The translations under genes and the position numbers were made by a program. The notes under the pieces were generated by a model. The model did not search any database and had not been told where the DNA came from. It saw only the letters and a program-made list of their open reading frames with translations. Source: Atlantibacter subterraneus (GTDB taxonomy: Bacteria; Pseudomonadota; Gammaproteobacteria; Enterobacterales; Enterobacteriaceae). From it: DNA of 64,000 nt. Below, one piece after another: positions 52,130 through 61,550 of the stretch (within the stretch, counting starts at the first letter, position 1; the number at the start of each line of letters is the position of its first letter). The stretch is taken from NCBI RefSeq assembly GCF_027853245.1, contig NZ_JAPTZM010000006.1. One strand, given 5' to 3'.

Positions 52130-53524
52130 TTAGTACGCGGCTTTATTCACGAAGCCTTTAAAAACTGTGAGAAAAACAATGCGGATATCGAACCACAGGC
52201 TCCATTCGCGGATGTATTCCAGGTCGAACTCGATGCGCTTTTCCATTTTCTCCAGCGTGTCGGTTTCACCGCGCCAGCCGTTGATTTGCGCCCAGCCGGT
52301 GATGCCCGGCTTCACTTTGTGGCGCAGCATGTAGCCTTCAATCAGTTCGCGATACTGCTCGTTGTGCGCCACGGCGTGCGGGCGCGGTCCGACGATGGAC
52401 ATACTGCCGGTCAGCACATTGATGAACTGCGGAAGCTCGTCCAGCGATGTGCGGCGCAGGAAATTACCCACCGGGGTCACACGGGGATCGTTTTGCGTGG
52501 CCTGTGTGACTACTGCGGCGTTCTCCATCACCTTCATCGAGCGGAATTTCCACACCATGATCGGCTTACCGTCCATGCCGTAGCGGGTCTGGCGGAAAAT
52601 TACCGGGCCTTTGGAGGTCATTTTCACCGCCAGGGCGATACAGCAAAGCACCGGCGAGATCAGCAGCAGGATCAGCGAGGCGAGCACGATATCTTCCGCT
52701 CGCTTCAGCAGGCGGTTAATGCCGTTAAGCGGGGTATCAAACAGCGGCACCACCGGTACGCCGTTGACCTCATCGGTGCGCGAATGAAGGATATTGAAGG
52801 TGAACACGTCCGGGATCAGCATCACCGAGCAAGTGGTGTCGGAAAGCTGGCGCACCAACTGCCTGATGCGGACCTCATCGCTCATCGCCATGGCGATATA
52901 GATATTGTGGATTTTGCCGGTCTTCGCGTCGTCCACCAGCTGTTGCAGATTTCCGGCCCAGTATTGCGATACGCCGCCCGGCTGCGGGTCGTGGTACACA
53001 CCGGCCACATCAAAACCGAGCCACGGCTCGTTCTGGAAGCTTTGCACCAGCTCCATACCGACCGGCAGCGTCCCGGCGATGGCGACCCGACGGGTATTGT
53101 AGCCGCGATTGCGCAGCCAGCCTGCACCGAAGCGGATGCAGGAACGGCAGACCAGCAGCCCAACGGTCGACAGTAAATACCAGGCGAACCACACGGCGAA
53201 CCGGGTATTAAAATCATCGTTGAAGGCCAGCAGCCCGGCACTGAATATCAGGCTTAGCGTCCAGTTTTGCAGCAGCAGCGTCAGCTCGGTAGTGATTTTC
53301 ACCCCACGCCATGAGCGGTAAAAGTCCGTGATCCCGCCGATCATCTGGAACACCACCAGCGTCAACAGCGCAATCAATAAGTACATATATAAAAATGGCA
53401 AGCCGTTGATTTTGCAGATTATCCACAAGCCGCCAAACATAATGGCGATATCAGAAAACCGCTGCACCATTGAGATTAACGATGCATTTGTTTTGGCTCG
53501 CTCGCGCTTTTTTAGCGTTGTCAT
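52130..53524 (-). CDS. wcaJ: UDP-glucose:undecaprenyl-phosphate glucose-1-phosphate transferase WcaJ
   Basis: A 464-residue polyisoprenyl-phosphate hexose-1-phosphate transferase that starts the colanic repeat unit. Four N-terminal helices precede a cytoplasmic Rossmann-like part (NTRRVAIAGTLPVGMEL) and a re-entrant membrane helix. The catalytic domain contains VIFRQTRYGMDGKPIMVWKFRSM, RRTSLDELPQFINVL and MSIVGPRPHA. The upstream 101 bases lack the cpsG gene usual at this point. Confidence 0.95.
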   Translation of the reverse strand: MTTLKKRERAKTNASLISMVQRFSDIAIMFGGLWIICKINGLPFLYMYLLIALLTLVVFQMIGGITDFYRSWRGVKITTELTLLLQNWTLSLIFSAGLLAFNDDFNTRFAVWFAWYLLSTVGLLVCRSCIRFGAGWLRNRGYNTRRVAIAGTLPVGMELVQSFQNEPWLGFDVAGVYHDPQPGGVSQYWAGNLQQLVDDAKTGKIHNIYIAMAMSDEVRIRQLVRQLSDTTCSVMLIPDVFTFNILHSRTDEVNGVPVVPLFDTPLNGINRLLKRAEDIVLASLILLLISPVLCCIALAVKMTSKGPVIFRQTRYGMDGKPIMVWKFRSMKVMENAAVVTQATQNDPRVTPVGNFLRRTSLDELPQFINVLTGSMSIVGPRPHAVAHNEQYRELIEGYMLRHKVKPGITGWAQINGWRGETDTLEKMEKRIEFDLEYIREWSLWFDIRIVFLTVFKGFVNKAAY

Positions 53525-53625
53525 CGTTGGTCCTGTTAGTCGCGCTTACGCGCTGGAATGGGGATAAGCGGGGGCGTATGTCCGCAAATCACGCTTACGG
53601 ACATGCGCTATCAGACTAACTTTGC
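53525..53625 (-). other. Short spacer where cpsG is expected
   Basis: In E. coli about 1.4 kb of cpsG (manB) lies between cpsB and wcaJ. Here only 101 bases remain, with no recognisable coding remnant. They hold a 7-base hairpin (ATGTCCG 53578-53584 / CGGACAT 53598-53604) and a short GC palindrome at 53541-53552. The hairpin lacks a T-tract on the minus strand, so it is not an obvious terminator. Confidence 0.75.
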
Positions 53626-55071
53626 TTAAACACCTCTCCCGTCGCGATCCTCAAAACGCACAATATCGTCCTCTTCGAGATAGGCTCCGGAACGAACTTC
53701 AATGAGATCAAGGGGGATCTTGCCCGGATTTTCCAGACGGTGTGGTGTACCAAAGGGGATGTAGATGGATTCGTTTTCGCCAAGCAAACGGACTTCTCCG
53801 TTCATGGTGACCTGTGCTGTACCCGCTACGACAATCCAGTGCTCGGCACGATGATGGTGCATTCTCAGAGAGAATCCCTCGCCTGGTTTCACCCGAATGC
53901 GTTTCACCTGATAACGCTCGCCTTCGTCGATAGAGTCATATTTTCCCCACGGACGAAAAACTTCGCGGTGGATGTGATGTTCATGGCGACCATCAGCTTT
54001 GAGCTGTTCCACCACCTTTTTCACATCCTGAACCTGGTTGCGGTCGGCGATCAGTACCGCATCTTTGGTTTGCACCACGACCAGATCTTTAACCCCTACA
54101 GTGGTAACCAGCCCAGATTCAGCGTAGACATAGCTATTCTCGGTTTGATGGCTGATCACATCACCGTGATGCACATTACCTTCCGGGGTACGGTTGCTGA
54201 TTTCCCACAGTGAGGACCAGGACCCTACGTCGCTCCATCCGGCATTCATCGGCACCACAACTGCGTCATCAGTATGTTCCATTACCGCGTAATCAATGGA
54301 CTCGTCGGGGCAGGAACGAAAGGCTTCTTCATTAATGCGCACAAAATCAAGGTCGGGATCAACGGTATCCATCGCCTGCTGGCAAGCCGCCATAATGTCA
54401 GGACGATATTTTTCTAATTCCTCAAGATAGCGACCCGCACGGAACAGAAACATGCCGCTGTTCCAGTAATAATCCCCGCTTGAGAGATACGCTTGCGCAG
54501 TGGACAAATCTGGTTTTTCAACGAATTCCGCTACGTCAAAAGCCACTGCATCAACTTTGATTTCTGCCTGGCAGACGCTACCGCGACGGATATAGCCATA
54601 ACCGGTTTCCGGGGCGTCAGGCACAATACCGAAGGTCACCAGTTTACCGCCCACCGCCAGTGGGATTGCCGCCTGAACGGCATCATGAAATGCCTGTTCT
54701 TCCTGAATGATATGATCGGCGGCTAACACCAACATCAAGGGATCTTCATTTGGGCTAGTGCGCAACGCCGCCAGAGCCGCTAATGCCACAGCAGGCGCAG
54801 TATTGCGGCCAACGGGTTCGAGGATAATGTTTTCAGCCAGTTTGCCCAGATCGCGTAACTGCTCCGCCACAATGAATCGATGTTGTTCATTGCAAATCAC
54901 AACCGGGTTTTTACATGCCACGCGATCCAGTCGGGAAACCGTCGCCTGTAGCATCGTAAGTTCGCCTTTCAGGCAAAGAAATTGCTTGGGATAAAGGACG
55001 CGGGACAGCGGCCATAAGCGGCTACCTGAGCCTCCCGCCATAATAACCGGATAAAGAGTGGACTGATTCAT
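53626..55071 (-). CDS. cpsB: Mannose-1-phosphate guanylyltransferase ManC/CpsB (colanic copy)
   Basis: A 481-residue GDP-mannose pyrophosphorylase. It has GGSGSRLWPLSRVLYPKQF, FVEKPDLSTAQAYL and the C-terminal EGFSLRMHHHRAEHW cupin motif. It supplies GDP-mannose for the gmd-fcl branch to GDP-L-fucose. It is a paralogue of the O-antigen ManC with plainly different sequence. It lies three bases after wcaI and is followed by the cpsG-less gap. Confidence 0.95.
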   Translation of the reverse strand: MNQSTLYPVIMAGGSGSRLWPLSRVLYPKQFLCLKGELTMLQATVSRLDRVACKNPVVICNEQHRFIVAEQLRDLGKLAENIILEPVGRNTAPAVALAALAALRTSPNEDPLMLVLAADHIIQEEQAFHDAVQAAIPLAVGGKLVTFGIVPDAPETGYGYIRRGSVCQAEIKVDAVAFDVAEFVEKPDLSTAQAYLSSGDYYWNSGMFLFRAGRYLEELEKYRPDIMAACQQAMDTVDPDLDFVRINEEAFRSCPDESIDYAVMEHTDDAVVVPMNAGWSDVGSWSSLWEISNRTPEGNVHHGDVISHQTENSYVYAESGLVTTVGVKDLVVVQTKDAVLIADRNQVQDVKKVVEQLKADGRHEHHIHREVFRPWGKYDSIDEGERYQVKRIRVKPGEGFSLRMHHHRAEHWIVVAGTAQVTMNGEVRLLGENESIYIPFGTPHRLENPGKIPLDLIEVRSGAYLEEDDIVRFEDRDGRGV

Positions 55072-55074
55072 GGC

Positions 55075-56295
55075 TTAACCCCGTATATTTTCAATAAATT
55101 GGCTTAGCACGCTCTCTTTTTCGAGCATGCGTTCGGCATATTCACGTGCCAGCGTGTTGTTGACTGGCATCTGTAACGCGCTTGCGATGCCCTGCTCCAG
55201 CGCATCCACCGATTCCGGCTCCACGCACACCGCGATGCCCGGCGTGGTCAGGCAAAGTTGACCGAGTTCAGTGTGCGTTTCGGCGGTGATCACCGCGTTG
55301 CCGCCCACCGCCAGAATATTGGTTAACTTAGAAGGTAATACCGCGTCTGCGGCACCCCGCCGCTGGATCACCAGATGGCAATCAGCCAGCGCCAGCAGCG
55401 CCGGTAAATCCTCATACGGCTGTAATGGCATAAACTGCACGTTAGCCAGCTCGCGCTGGGCGACCAGCGCTTCCAGCCGCGCCTTACCGCCACCCTGCCC
55501 GACAATTAAAAACAGCCACGGCTGCGAGCGGGCGCGATCCGCCACCTCTATCAGGTTCTCAAGCCCCTGTTTTTCACCGATATTGCCGGAATAAAGCACA
55601 ATCTGTTTATCCGTCGGGAGCGCCAGCCGTTGACGCAGCGCCGCCACGTCAGCGCCAGGCACATCCCGAAAGCGCGCGACTTCTGACCAGTTAGGGAAAA
55701 AGATAGTGCGCTCAGGCGGCACGCCTTTCTCAGTAGCTTTGTTGATCATTGAGCGGGAAATAGTCGAGACGTTATCCACGCCCAGCAGGCCGCTGCGCTC
55801 AAACGCCGCCGCCAGCTTCGCCACCGCGCCGCGTTTACCGCCCGCCATGCCGAGCCCCAGCATGGCGTCCACTTCATAATCCTGAATATGCAGCAGAGTT
55901 TTCGCGCCAGAGAGTTTTGCCAGCAGGCGCATACCCGGTGTGCAAAACAGCGTCGGCACCACGCCGATGATGCGGTCCGGCTTCCAGCGACGCTGGGATA
56001 GCAGTGGGAACAGCGAGCTGAGCGCAAAAGTGCCGAGATGCATCAAACGCTTCACCGTGGAAGGCTGTTTCGGCACATACAGCGGGCAGCGCCAGACCGT
56101 AGCCGCGCCGGTTTCTTTACGCCAGCGCCAGGCCGAATAGTTTTCGCCCACCTGCCAGGCCGGGTAGTACGGCGGCGCGGTAATGACGCGCACGTCATGC
56201 CCCTGACGCGTCATCCACTCCACCATCTCGCCGGTGTATTTACCGATGCCGGTTAATTCCGGGGAGTAATTGATGCCGTACACCAGAATTTTCAT
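55075..56295 (-). CDS. wcaI: Colanic acid fucosyltransferase WcaI
   Basis: A 406-residue GT4 enzyme. The start MKILVYGINYSPELTGIGKYTGEM and YSGNIGEKQGLENLIEVA are typical, and VIQRRGAADAVLPSKLTNILAVGG carries the donor-binding region. In E. coli WcaI is assigned, from memory, to the first fucose addition on the lipid-linked glucose. It overlaps gmm by ATGA. Confidence 0.92.
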   Translation of the reverse strand: MKILVYGINYSPELTGIGKYTGEMVEWMTRQGHDVRVITAPPYYPAWQVGENYSAWRWRKETGAATVWRCPLYVPKQPSTVKRLMHLGTFALSSLFPLLSQRRWKPDRIIGVVPTLFCTPGMRLLAKLSGAKTLLHIQDYEVDAMLGLGMAGGKRGAVAKLAAAFERSGLLGVDNVSTISRSMINKATEKGVPPERTIFFPNWSEVARFRDVPGADVAALRQRLALPTDKQIVLYSGNIGEKQGLENLIEVADRARSQPWLFLIVGQGGGKARLEALVAQRELANVQFMPLQPYEDLPALLALADCHLVIQRRGAADAVLPSKLTNILAVGGNAVITAETHTELGQLCLTTPGIAVCVEPESVDALEQGIASALQMPVNNTLAREYAERMLEKESVLSQFIENIRG

Positions 56296-56771
56296 AATCC
56301 CAGCACTCCGTCCTGAAGCGTCTCGTTAAAGTAGGCTCGGGTGTTGTAATGCACCTCTTCATCCTGAGCCAGCGCTGAGGATTTCCTCCAGCAATAGGCG
56401 TCATGCTGCTGCACCGGTAAATTGAGTTCTTCTTTACGAACCCGCAGCCGAAAGCCCAACACCACGTAATGGGTGGAAAAATCGCGGCCGGAAAAATTGT
56501 CTTCATAGAAGTGCTGCCAGATTCCAAAGAATTGTGCGTCACTGAGACAAAACCCCTGCCCTAGTTCTGCCAGGGTTAAGCGACTGAATGCCTGCTCCAG
56601 CGATTCGTCTTTTAGCACCCGCCCGCCAGGCACAAACCAGTAGCCCTGGGCGGGACGGTTAGTGCGTTTGCCCACCAGAAATTCGCCATGCTCGTTTTCT
56701 ACGATCAGATCCAACGAAATCAGCGGCGTTAAACGCACTACGGTGGAAAACTGTTCATGATCGAGAAACAT
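56292..56771 (-). CDS. gmm: GDP-mannose mannosyl hydrolase Gmm (WcaH)
   Basis: A 159-residue Nudix-related enzyme that hydrolyses GDP-mannose or GDP-glucose to GDP and the sugar. The Nudix-like box GGRVLKDESLEQAFSRLTLAELG lacks the usual REUxEE glutamates, as known for this family. NRPAQGYWFVPGGR and WQHFYEDNFSG are also family motifs. The frame extends 39 bases upstream, but MFLDHEQFSTVVR at 56769-56771 matches the E. coli start and follows fcl by two bases. Confidence 0.93.
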   Translation of the reverse strand: MFLDHEQFSTVVRLTPLISLDLIVENEHGEFLVGKRTNRPAQGYWFVPGGRVLKDESLEQAFSRLTLAELGQGFCLSDAQFFGIWQHFYEDNFSGRDFSTHYVVLGFRLRVRKEELNLPVQQHDAYCWRKSSALAQDEEVHYNTRAYFNETLQDGVLGL

Positions 56772-56773
56772 GT

Positions 56774-57739
56774 TTACCCCCGGAACTGCTGCTGATTTTC
56801 CTGAAACCACTGATAGGTACTGGCAAGCCCTTGCTCCAGTGATACCTCATGGAACCAGCCGAGATTGTGGAGCCGGGAGACATCAAGTAACTTGCGCGGC
56901 GTGCCATCAGGTTTGGTCGCATCAAACACGACACGGCCCCGATAACCGGTTACCTGAGCGACCGTTTGCGCCAGCTCGCGGATGGTGCAGTCCACCCCGG
57001 TGCCGACGTTAATGTGGGACAGCATCGGTTCGGTGTTTTCTTCCCACACTTCTTTGTCCAGTTCCATCACATGAATACTGGCGGCAGCCATATCATCCAC
57101 ATGTAAGAATTCACGCATCGGCGTGCCGCTGCCCCATACCACCACATCCGGCGCATTACTGATGGTTGCTTCGTGGAAACGGCGCAGCAAGGCTGGGATC
57201 ACGTGAGAGTTGTTGGGATGAAAATTATCATTCGGACCATAAAGGTTGGTGGGCATCACCGAGCGGTAATCGCGACCATATTGCCGGTTATAGGATTCAC
57301 ATAGCTTGATGCCGGCAATTTTAGCGATAGCATAAGGTTCGTTCGTCGGTTCCAGCGTCCCTTGCAATAATTCGCTTTCCTTAATGGGCTGGTTAGCCAA
57401 TTTTGGATAAATGCAGGAAGATCCCAGGAAAAGCAATTTAGCCACGTTATGTGTGTGCGCCGCGTGGATCACATTGCTTTCCATCATCATGTTTTCGTAA
57501 ATAAAATCAGTAGGATAGCTGTTATTGGCAACGATCCCGCCAACCTTAGCGGCCGCCAGATAAACCTGATCAATCGCTTCGCTGGCAAAAAAAGCGTTTA
57601 CCGCCTGGGTATCCAGCAAATTCAGCTCATCACGGGTACGCAAAACCAGTTCGATATCGTCACGCTGTCCCAGTTGGCGAACAATAGCTGAACCCACCAT
57701 GCCACGATGGCCCGCAACATAAACTCGTTGTTTTTTCAT
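56774..57739 (-). CDS. fcl: GDP-L-fucose synthase Fcl (WcaG)
   Basis: A 321-residue bifunctional epimerase/reductase that turns GDP-4-keto-6-deoxy-D-mannose into GDP-L-fucose. The cofactor motif is VYVAGHRGMVGSAIVRQL. SSCIYPKLANQPIKESELL and YAIAKIAGIKLCESY (Y-x3-K) hold the active site. It lies two bases after gmd and two before gmm. It competes with Rmd of the O-antigen locus for the same intermediate. Confidence 0.96.
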   Translation of the reverse strand: MKKQRVYVAGHRGMVGSAIVRQLGQRDDIELVLRTRDELNLLDTQAVNAFFASEAIDQVYLAAAKVGGIVANNSYPTDFIYENMMMESNVIHAAHTHNVAKLLFLGSSCIYPKLANQPIKESELLQGTLEPTNEPYAIAKIAGIKLCESYNRQYGRDYRSVMPTNLYGPNDNFHPNNSHVIPALLRRFHEATISNAPDVVVWGSGTPMREFLHVDDMAAASIHVMELDKEVWEENTEPMLSHINVGTGVDCTIRELAQTVAQVTGYRGRVVFDATKPDGTPRKLLDVSRLHNLGWFHEVSLEQGLASTYQWFQENQQQFRG

Positions 57740-57741
57740 TA

Positions 57742-58863
57742 TCAGGACTCCAGCGCGAGGGCGACTTCATAACCATGAGATTTAAGCAATACATGCTTTT
57801 TGGCCGCCTCCAGATCGGTTTCAATCATATCGGCCACCATCTCCTGCAACGTAATTTCCGGCTTCCAGCCCAATTTCTCATGAGCTTTGGTCGGGTCGCC
57901 CAGCAGGGTTTCTACTTCTGCAGGCCGGAAATAGCGCGGGTCGACGGCGATAATCACATCGCCCGGCTTCACGCCCGGCGCGTCGTGGCCGGTCACCGAC
58001 ACCACAATGCCCTTCTCTTCCACGCCCTTGCCTTCAAAACGCAGTTTGATGCCGAGCTGCGCGGCAGCCATCTCCACAAATTCACGCACCGAATACTGCA
58101 CGCCGGTGGCGATCACAAAGTCTTCCGGCTGCTCCTGTTGCAGCATCATCCACTGCATTTTCACGTAGTCTTTGGCGTGGCCCCAGTCGCGCAGGGAGTC
58201 CATGTTGCCGAGGTACAGGCAGGATTCGAGGCCCTGGGCGATATTGGCAATGGCGCGGGTGATTTTGCGGGTCACGAAGGTTTCGCCGCGGCGCGGGGAT
58301 TCGTGGTTAAACAAAATGCCGTTGCAGGCGTACATGCCGTAGGATTCACGGTAGTTCACGGTGATCCAGTAGGCGTAAAGTTTGGCGACCGCATACGGCG
58401 AGCGCGGATAGAACGGCGTGGTCTCTTTCTGCGGGATCTCCTGCACCAGGCCATACAGCTCGGAGGTCGATGCCTGGTAGAAGCGCGTTTTCTTTTCCAG
58501 CCCGAGGAAACGGATCGCTTCTAACAGGCGCAGCGTGCCCATGGCATCCACATCGGCGGTGTATTCCGGGGATTCAAAAGAGACCGCCACGTGGCTCATC
58601 GCCCCGAGGTTGTAGACTTCATCCGGCTGCACTTCCTGGAGAATACGCGTCAGGTTGGAGGTATCCGTCAGATCGCCGTAATGCAGGTGGAATTTCGGGT
58701 TGCTGGCGTGTGGATCCTGATAAATATGGTCCACTCGTTCGGTATTGAAAGACGAGGCGCGGCGCTTGATGCCGTGAACTTCGTAACCTTTCTCCAGCAA
58801 CAGTTCGGCCAGATAGGAACCATCTTGTCCGGTTACACCCGTAATGAGAGCCACTTTACTCAT
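57742..58863 (-). CDS. gmd: GDP-mannose 4,6-dehydratase Gmd (colanic copy)
   Basis: A 373-residue SDR enzyme. It has ALITGVTGQDGSYLAELLLEKGYEVHGIKRR, STSELYGLVQEIPQKETTPFYPRSPYAVAK and YYxxWITVNYRESYG-type active-site context. This is the standard enterobacterial colanic Gmd; the O-antigen locus has a shorter paralogue of 344 residues. It forms a tight unit with fcl and gmm for GDP-fucose. Confidence 0.97.
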   Translation of the reverse strand: MSKVALITGVTGQDGSYLAELLLEKGYEVHGIKRRASSFNTERVDHIYQDPHASNPKFHLHYGDLTDTSNLTRILQEVQPDEVYNLGAMSHVAVSFESPEYTADVDAMGTLRLLEAIRFLGLEKKTRFYQASTSELYGLVQEIPQKETTPFYPRSPYAVAKLYAYWITVNYRESYGMYACNGILFNHESPRRGETFVTRKITRAIANIAQGLESCLYLGNMDSLRDWGHAKDYVKMQWMMLQQEQPEDFVIATGVQYSVREFVEMAAAQLGIKLRFEGKGVEEKGIVVSVTGHDAPGVKPGDVIIAVDPRYFRPAEVETLLGDPTKAHEKLGWKPEITLQEMVADMIETDLEAAKKHVLLKSHGYEVALALES

Positions 58864-58897
58864 GATTTACTTTTCCTCTGTTTAAATCGGGCCTGGT

Positions 58898-59455
58898 TTA
58901 ACTAGCCAGACTGCTGTTTACACGCTCGCGAATAATTTCCGCTGGATTACCGCGGCAAATCACATTGCCGGGTAACGATTTAAATACGCTGCTCCGCGCA
59001 CCGACCACGGTGCCTTCGCCAATCGAAACGCCGGGTGCGACAAACACATCGGTCGCCAGCCAGCATTTCTCGCCAATCACAATCGGTTTGGCATAAATAT
59101 CGAAATGAGCACTCAAATAATCATGGCTGCCGGTGCATAAATAACTTTTCTGGGAAATAACCGCATTCGCGCCGATGGTAATATCGCCAAGGGTATATAT
59201 CACCGCGTCGTCGCCAACCCAGGCATAATCGCCCAAGGTTAATTTCCATGGGTAGGTAATTTTTACCGAAGGGCGAATCACCACCCCTTTACCAATTCGC
59301 GCACCAAACAGTCTTAATAAAAAAGCGCGCCAGCGATAGGCTATTTGCGGCGACCAGGCAAATAATGTTTTTTGTACCGCCCACCATAACTGAACTTTAA
59401 CAGGATGCCCGCCGCGGAAATTTTTTGGAACCGAGAATCCTCTTAATTCTTGCAT
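58898..59455 (-). CDS. wcaF: Colanic acid acetyltransferase WcaF
   Basis: A 185-residue left-handed beta-helix acetyltransferase with hexapeptide repeats (IGKGVVIRPSVKITYPW, IGANAVISQKSYLCTGSHD, VAPGVSIGEGTVVGARSSV). It is expected to O-acetylate a fucose of the colanic repeat unit using acetyl-CoA in the cytoplasm. It lies between wcaE and gmd, as in E. coli. Confidence 0.94.
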   Translation of the reverse strand: MQELRGFSVPKNFRGGHPVKVQLWWAVQKTLFAWSPQIAYRWRAFLLRLFGARIGKGVVIRPSVKITYPWKLTLGDYAWVGDDAVIYTLGDITIGANAVISQKSYLCTGSHDYLSAHFDIYAKPIVIGEKCWLATDVFVAPGVSIGEGTVVGARSSVFKSLPGNVICRGNPAEIIRERVNSSLAS

Positions 59456-59565
59456 CGGTTTTCCTTATCTTTTAATTCACTATCGCGGGGGTAATTCAAA
59501 ATTCAGGATGCAAATTCCCCCGCCCTGAAAAGAGCGTTAATTTAATTGCCGCCGGCTATATAAAA

Positions 59566-60318
59566 TTAATTTTTTTGGTACAGCGCTTTGGTTTTACCGG
59601 TGGTGCGCACGCGTAACCAATAAGAAAGTTCAGCCCAAAAGCCGGGCACACCTAAAATTGTGCGCTGAACGTTTTTCGCATCCCGGCATAATTCCAGATT
59701 ATTGGAGGTGGAGACGCCGCCCATTGAAAACTCCGACACTAAACCGTCGAGGCGTTTAAAGGGATAACCGGCTTTATACAGTTTTGCCGCCAGCGCATAA
59801 TCAGACGAGACTTTATATTGCAGATCGTAAGGGTGAGATTTTAATCCCTGCATCGGGAAAAATATCGCCTGATGGCTGGCCGGTAAGCTGTGATAAATAT
59901 ACCAGCCCTGTTTAGCACTACGCCGGGTTTTATGACCGTTGCCGAAATCCAGCAGGGCATCACCAATGACCATCGCTGGCCGGTGCGCCGGGAGCGTCAT
60001 CAGCTGGCGTACGAACTGCGCCACGTCAGGGTGAAACACATCCCCGGAGTTTAAAAACAGGGCGTAATCGCCGTGAGCAAGCTGAATACCCTTATTCATG
60101 GCGTCATAAATGCCATTATCTTTTTCGCTGACAAAACGTAACTGGTACTGCCCGTTGAGGCTTTTCAGAAATTCCTCAGTACCGTCTGCGGAGCCGCCGT
60201 CCACCACAATCCATTCAAAATCGATTGATGGATCGGCTGCCAGATGCGCCAGCGATTGCCATGTTTTTTCTACCCCGGCAAGATTTTTCCAGGCCACCGT
60301 GATGACGCTTAATCGCAT
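59566..60318 (-). CDS. wcaE: Colanic acid glycosyltransferase WcaE
   Basis: A 250-residue GT2 enzyme. LSVITVAWKNLAGVEKTWQSL and FEWIVVDGGSADGTEEFLK form the nucleotide-binding start, and YALFLNSGDVFHPD the metal-binding region. In E. coli it is assigned, from memory, to the second fucose addition. A 110-base gap follows before wcaF. wcaD ends two bases upstream of it. Confidence 0.93.
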   Translation of the reverse strand: MRLSVITVAWKNLAGVEKTWQSLAHLAADPSIDFEWIVVDGGSADGTEEFLKSLNGQYQLRFVSEKDNGIYDAMNKGIQLAHGDYALFLNSGDVFHPDVAQFVRQLMTLPAHRPAMVIGDALLDFGNGHKTRRSAKQGWYIYHSLPASHQAIFFPMQGLKSHPYDLQYKVSSDYALAAKLYKAGYPFKRLDGLVSEFSMGGVSTSNNLELCRDAKNVQRTILGVPGFWAELSYWLRVRTTGKTKALYQKN

Positions 60319-60320
60319 TG

Positions 60321-61550
60321 TTATTTCTCCTGCACGTGGGGCTGCCCGATGGCCTTGCGTAGAATAAACGGGCAGACAATTAAAAAGGCATATTCGGGGC
60401 TAAATATCGAACCGGTAAAGAACAGGGAAATCGGCGTAAATAACCACAGCTGCACCCGGAAATTAGGATTATCGCCAAAGGCGCGCGCTATCATTTTGCC
60501 GACTTTCCATAAATACCAGCCTGTTAAAATAACCGCCAGCCATGAAAAATAAATAATCAACAGATACAGACCATTGTCTATGGTTTTACCCACGTCCGCA
60601 CCGTTAAATATTCCGAATGACGCCACATATTCGTAAAGCGAACCGAAACGCACTACTCCATCAATATGGGTTAAAGAATAACCGACCATCACCAGTGGGC
60701 CGATAATACGATAATAGGATGACGAGCCTTCTGTCCCTAAATCGCCAATACGGGTAGCGATATAGGGAAACGCAAAAATCAACCCCACCATAAATACCGC
60801 CAGGGAAATAATCGCCAGCGGCAGTTTTTTACGCAGCGCATTTTTGTTGAGATATTTAAACGCCCACTCCAACAGATAAAACAGAATAAAAGTCATCACC
60901 CCAGAGAACGATCCCGAGAGAATAATACCCAACAGGATCATCGCATCGGCTTTCGGTGTTTTGAGGCCAAACTGTTTGATGCACAGCCAGATTGAGATTA
61001 GCGCCAGCGCGAAGAATGCCGGTTCAAAATAGAGCGCCGTGGTTCGCCTGCCGCCAAACTTAATAAAGTTCATGACGTAGCTGTTGCTGTAGATCAGATA
61101 TTTTGAGATAGCCTCCATTAGCGAACTGCCGCCGGTCAAAATAATCTGCGCCATTTCCGCACAGGCGATGGCGACGATAATGCCCGTCACCAGATAAAAC
61201 AGCCGCAGCACCTTTGGGTAATTGCGCGGCGACAGGGTTTTAAAGCGAATGCTCCAGGTCATGCCTATAATAATCACGATATAGACGAACAGCATGGTCG
61301 AGGTAACGTATTTGGACGCATCCAGCGACTGACCAAACAGATAGTTGAATAGCGTCAGCCCGGCCCCCAGCCCCAGCGCGATCATCAGCTTCTTCAGATT
61401 GATGCGCTCGACGTACAGCAACAGCAGCACCGGCAAAAACGTCACCACCGTAATGGGAAAGCTCTCGCCCAGTTGCAGCAGCTTGACGTTAACCAGCAGA
61501 TAAATCAGCGGCAGCAACAGATAGCTACAGACTCTGATAGAACGAGACAT
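60321..61550 (-). CDS. wcaD: Colanic acid polymerase WcaD
   Basis: A 409-residue integral membrane protein with 10 or more helices, the Wzy-type polymerase of colanic acid in E. coli. The sequence TALYFEPAFFALALISIWL and LSGSFSGVMTFILFYLLEW agree with WcaD. The reading frame is open 192 bases further upstream over wcaC. The start at 61548-61550 (MSRSIRVCSYLLLP) is preceded by TGGAGGAGT, a near-perfect Shine-Dalgarno lying inside the last codons of wcaC, so translation is coupled by a 26-base overlap. Confidence 0.93.
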   Translation of the reverse strand: MSRSIRVCSYLLLPLIYLLVNVKLLQLGESFPITVVTFLPVLLLLYVERINLKKLMIALGLGAGLTLFNYLFGQSLDASKYVTSTMLFVYIVIIIGMTWSIRFKTLSPRNYPKVLRLFYLVTGIIVAIACAEMAQIILTGGSSLMEAISKYLIYSNSYVMNFIKFGGRRTTALYFEPAFFALALISIWLCIKQFGLKTPKADAMILLGIILSGSFSGVMTFILFYLLEWAFKYLNKNALRKKLPLAIISLAVFMVGLIFAFPYIATRIGDLGTEGSSSYYRIIGPLVMVGYSLTHIDGVVRFGSLYEYVASFGIFNGADVGKTIDNGLYLLIIYFSWLAVILTGWYLWKVGKMIARAFGDNPNFRVQLWLFTPISLFFTGSIFSPEYAFLIVCPFILRKAIGQPHVQEK

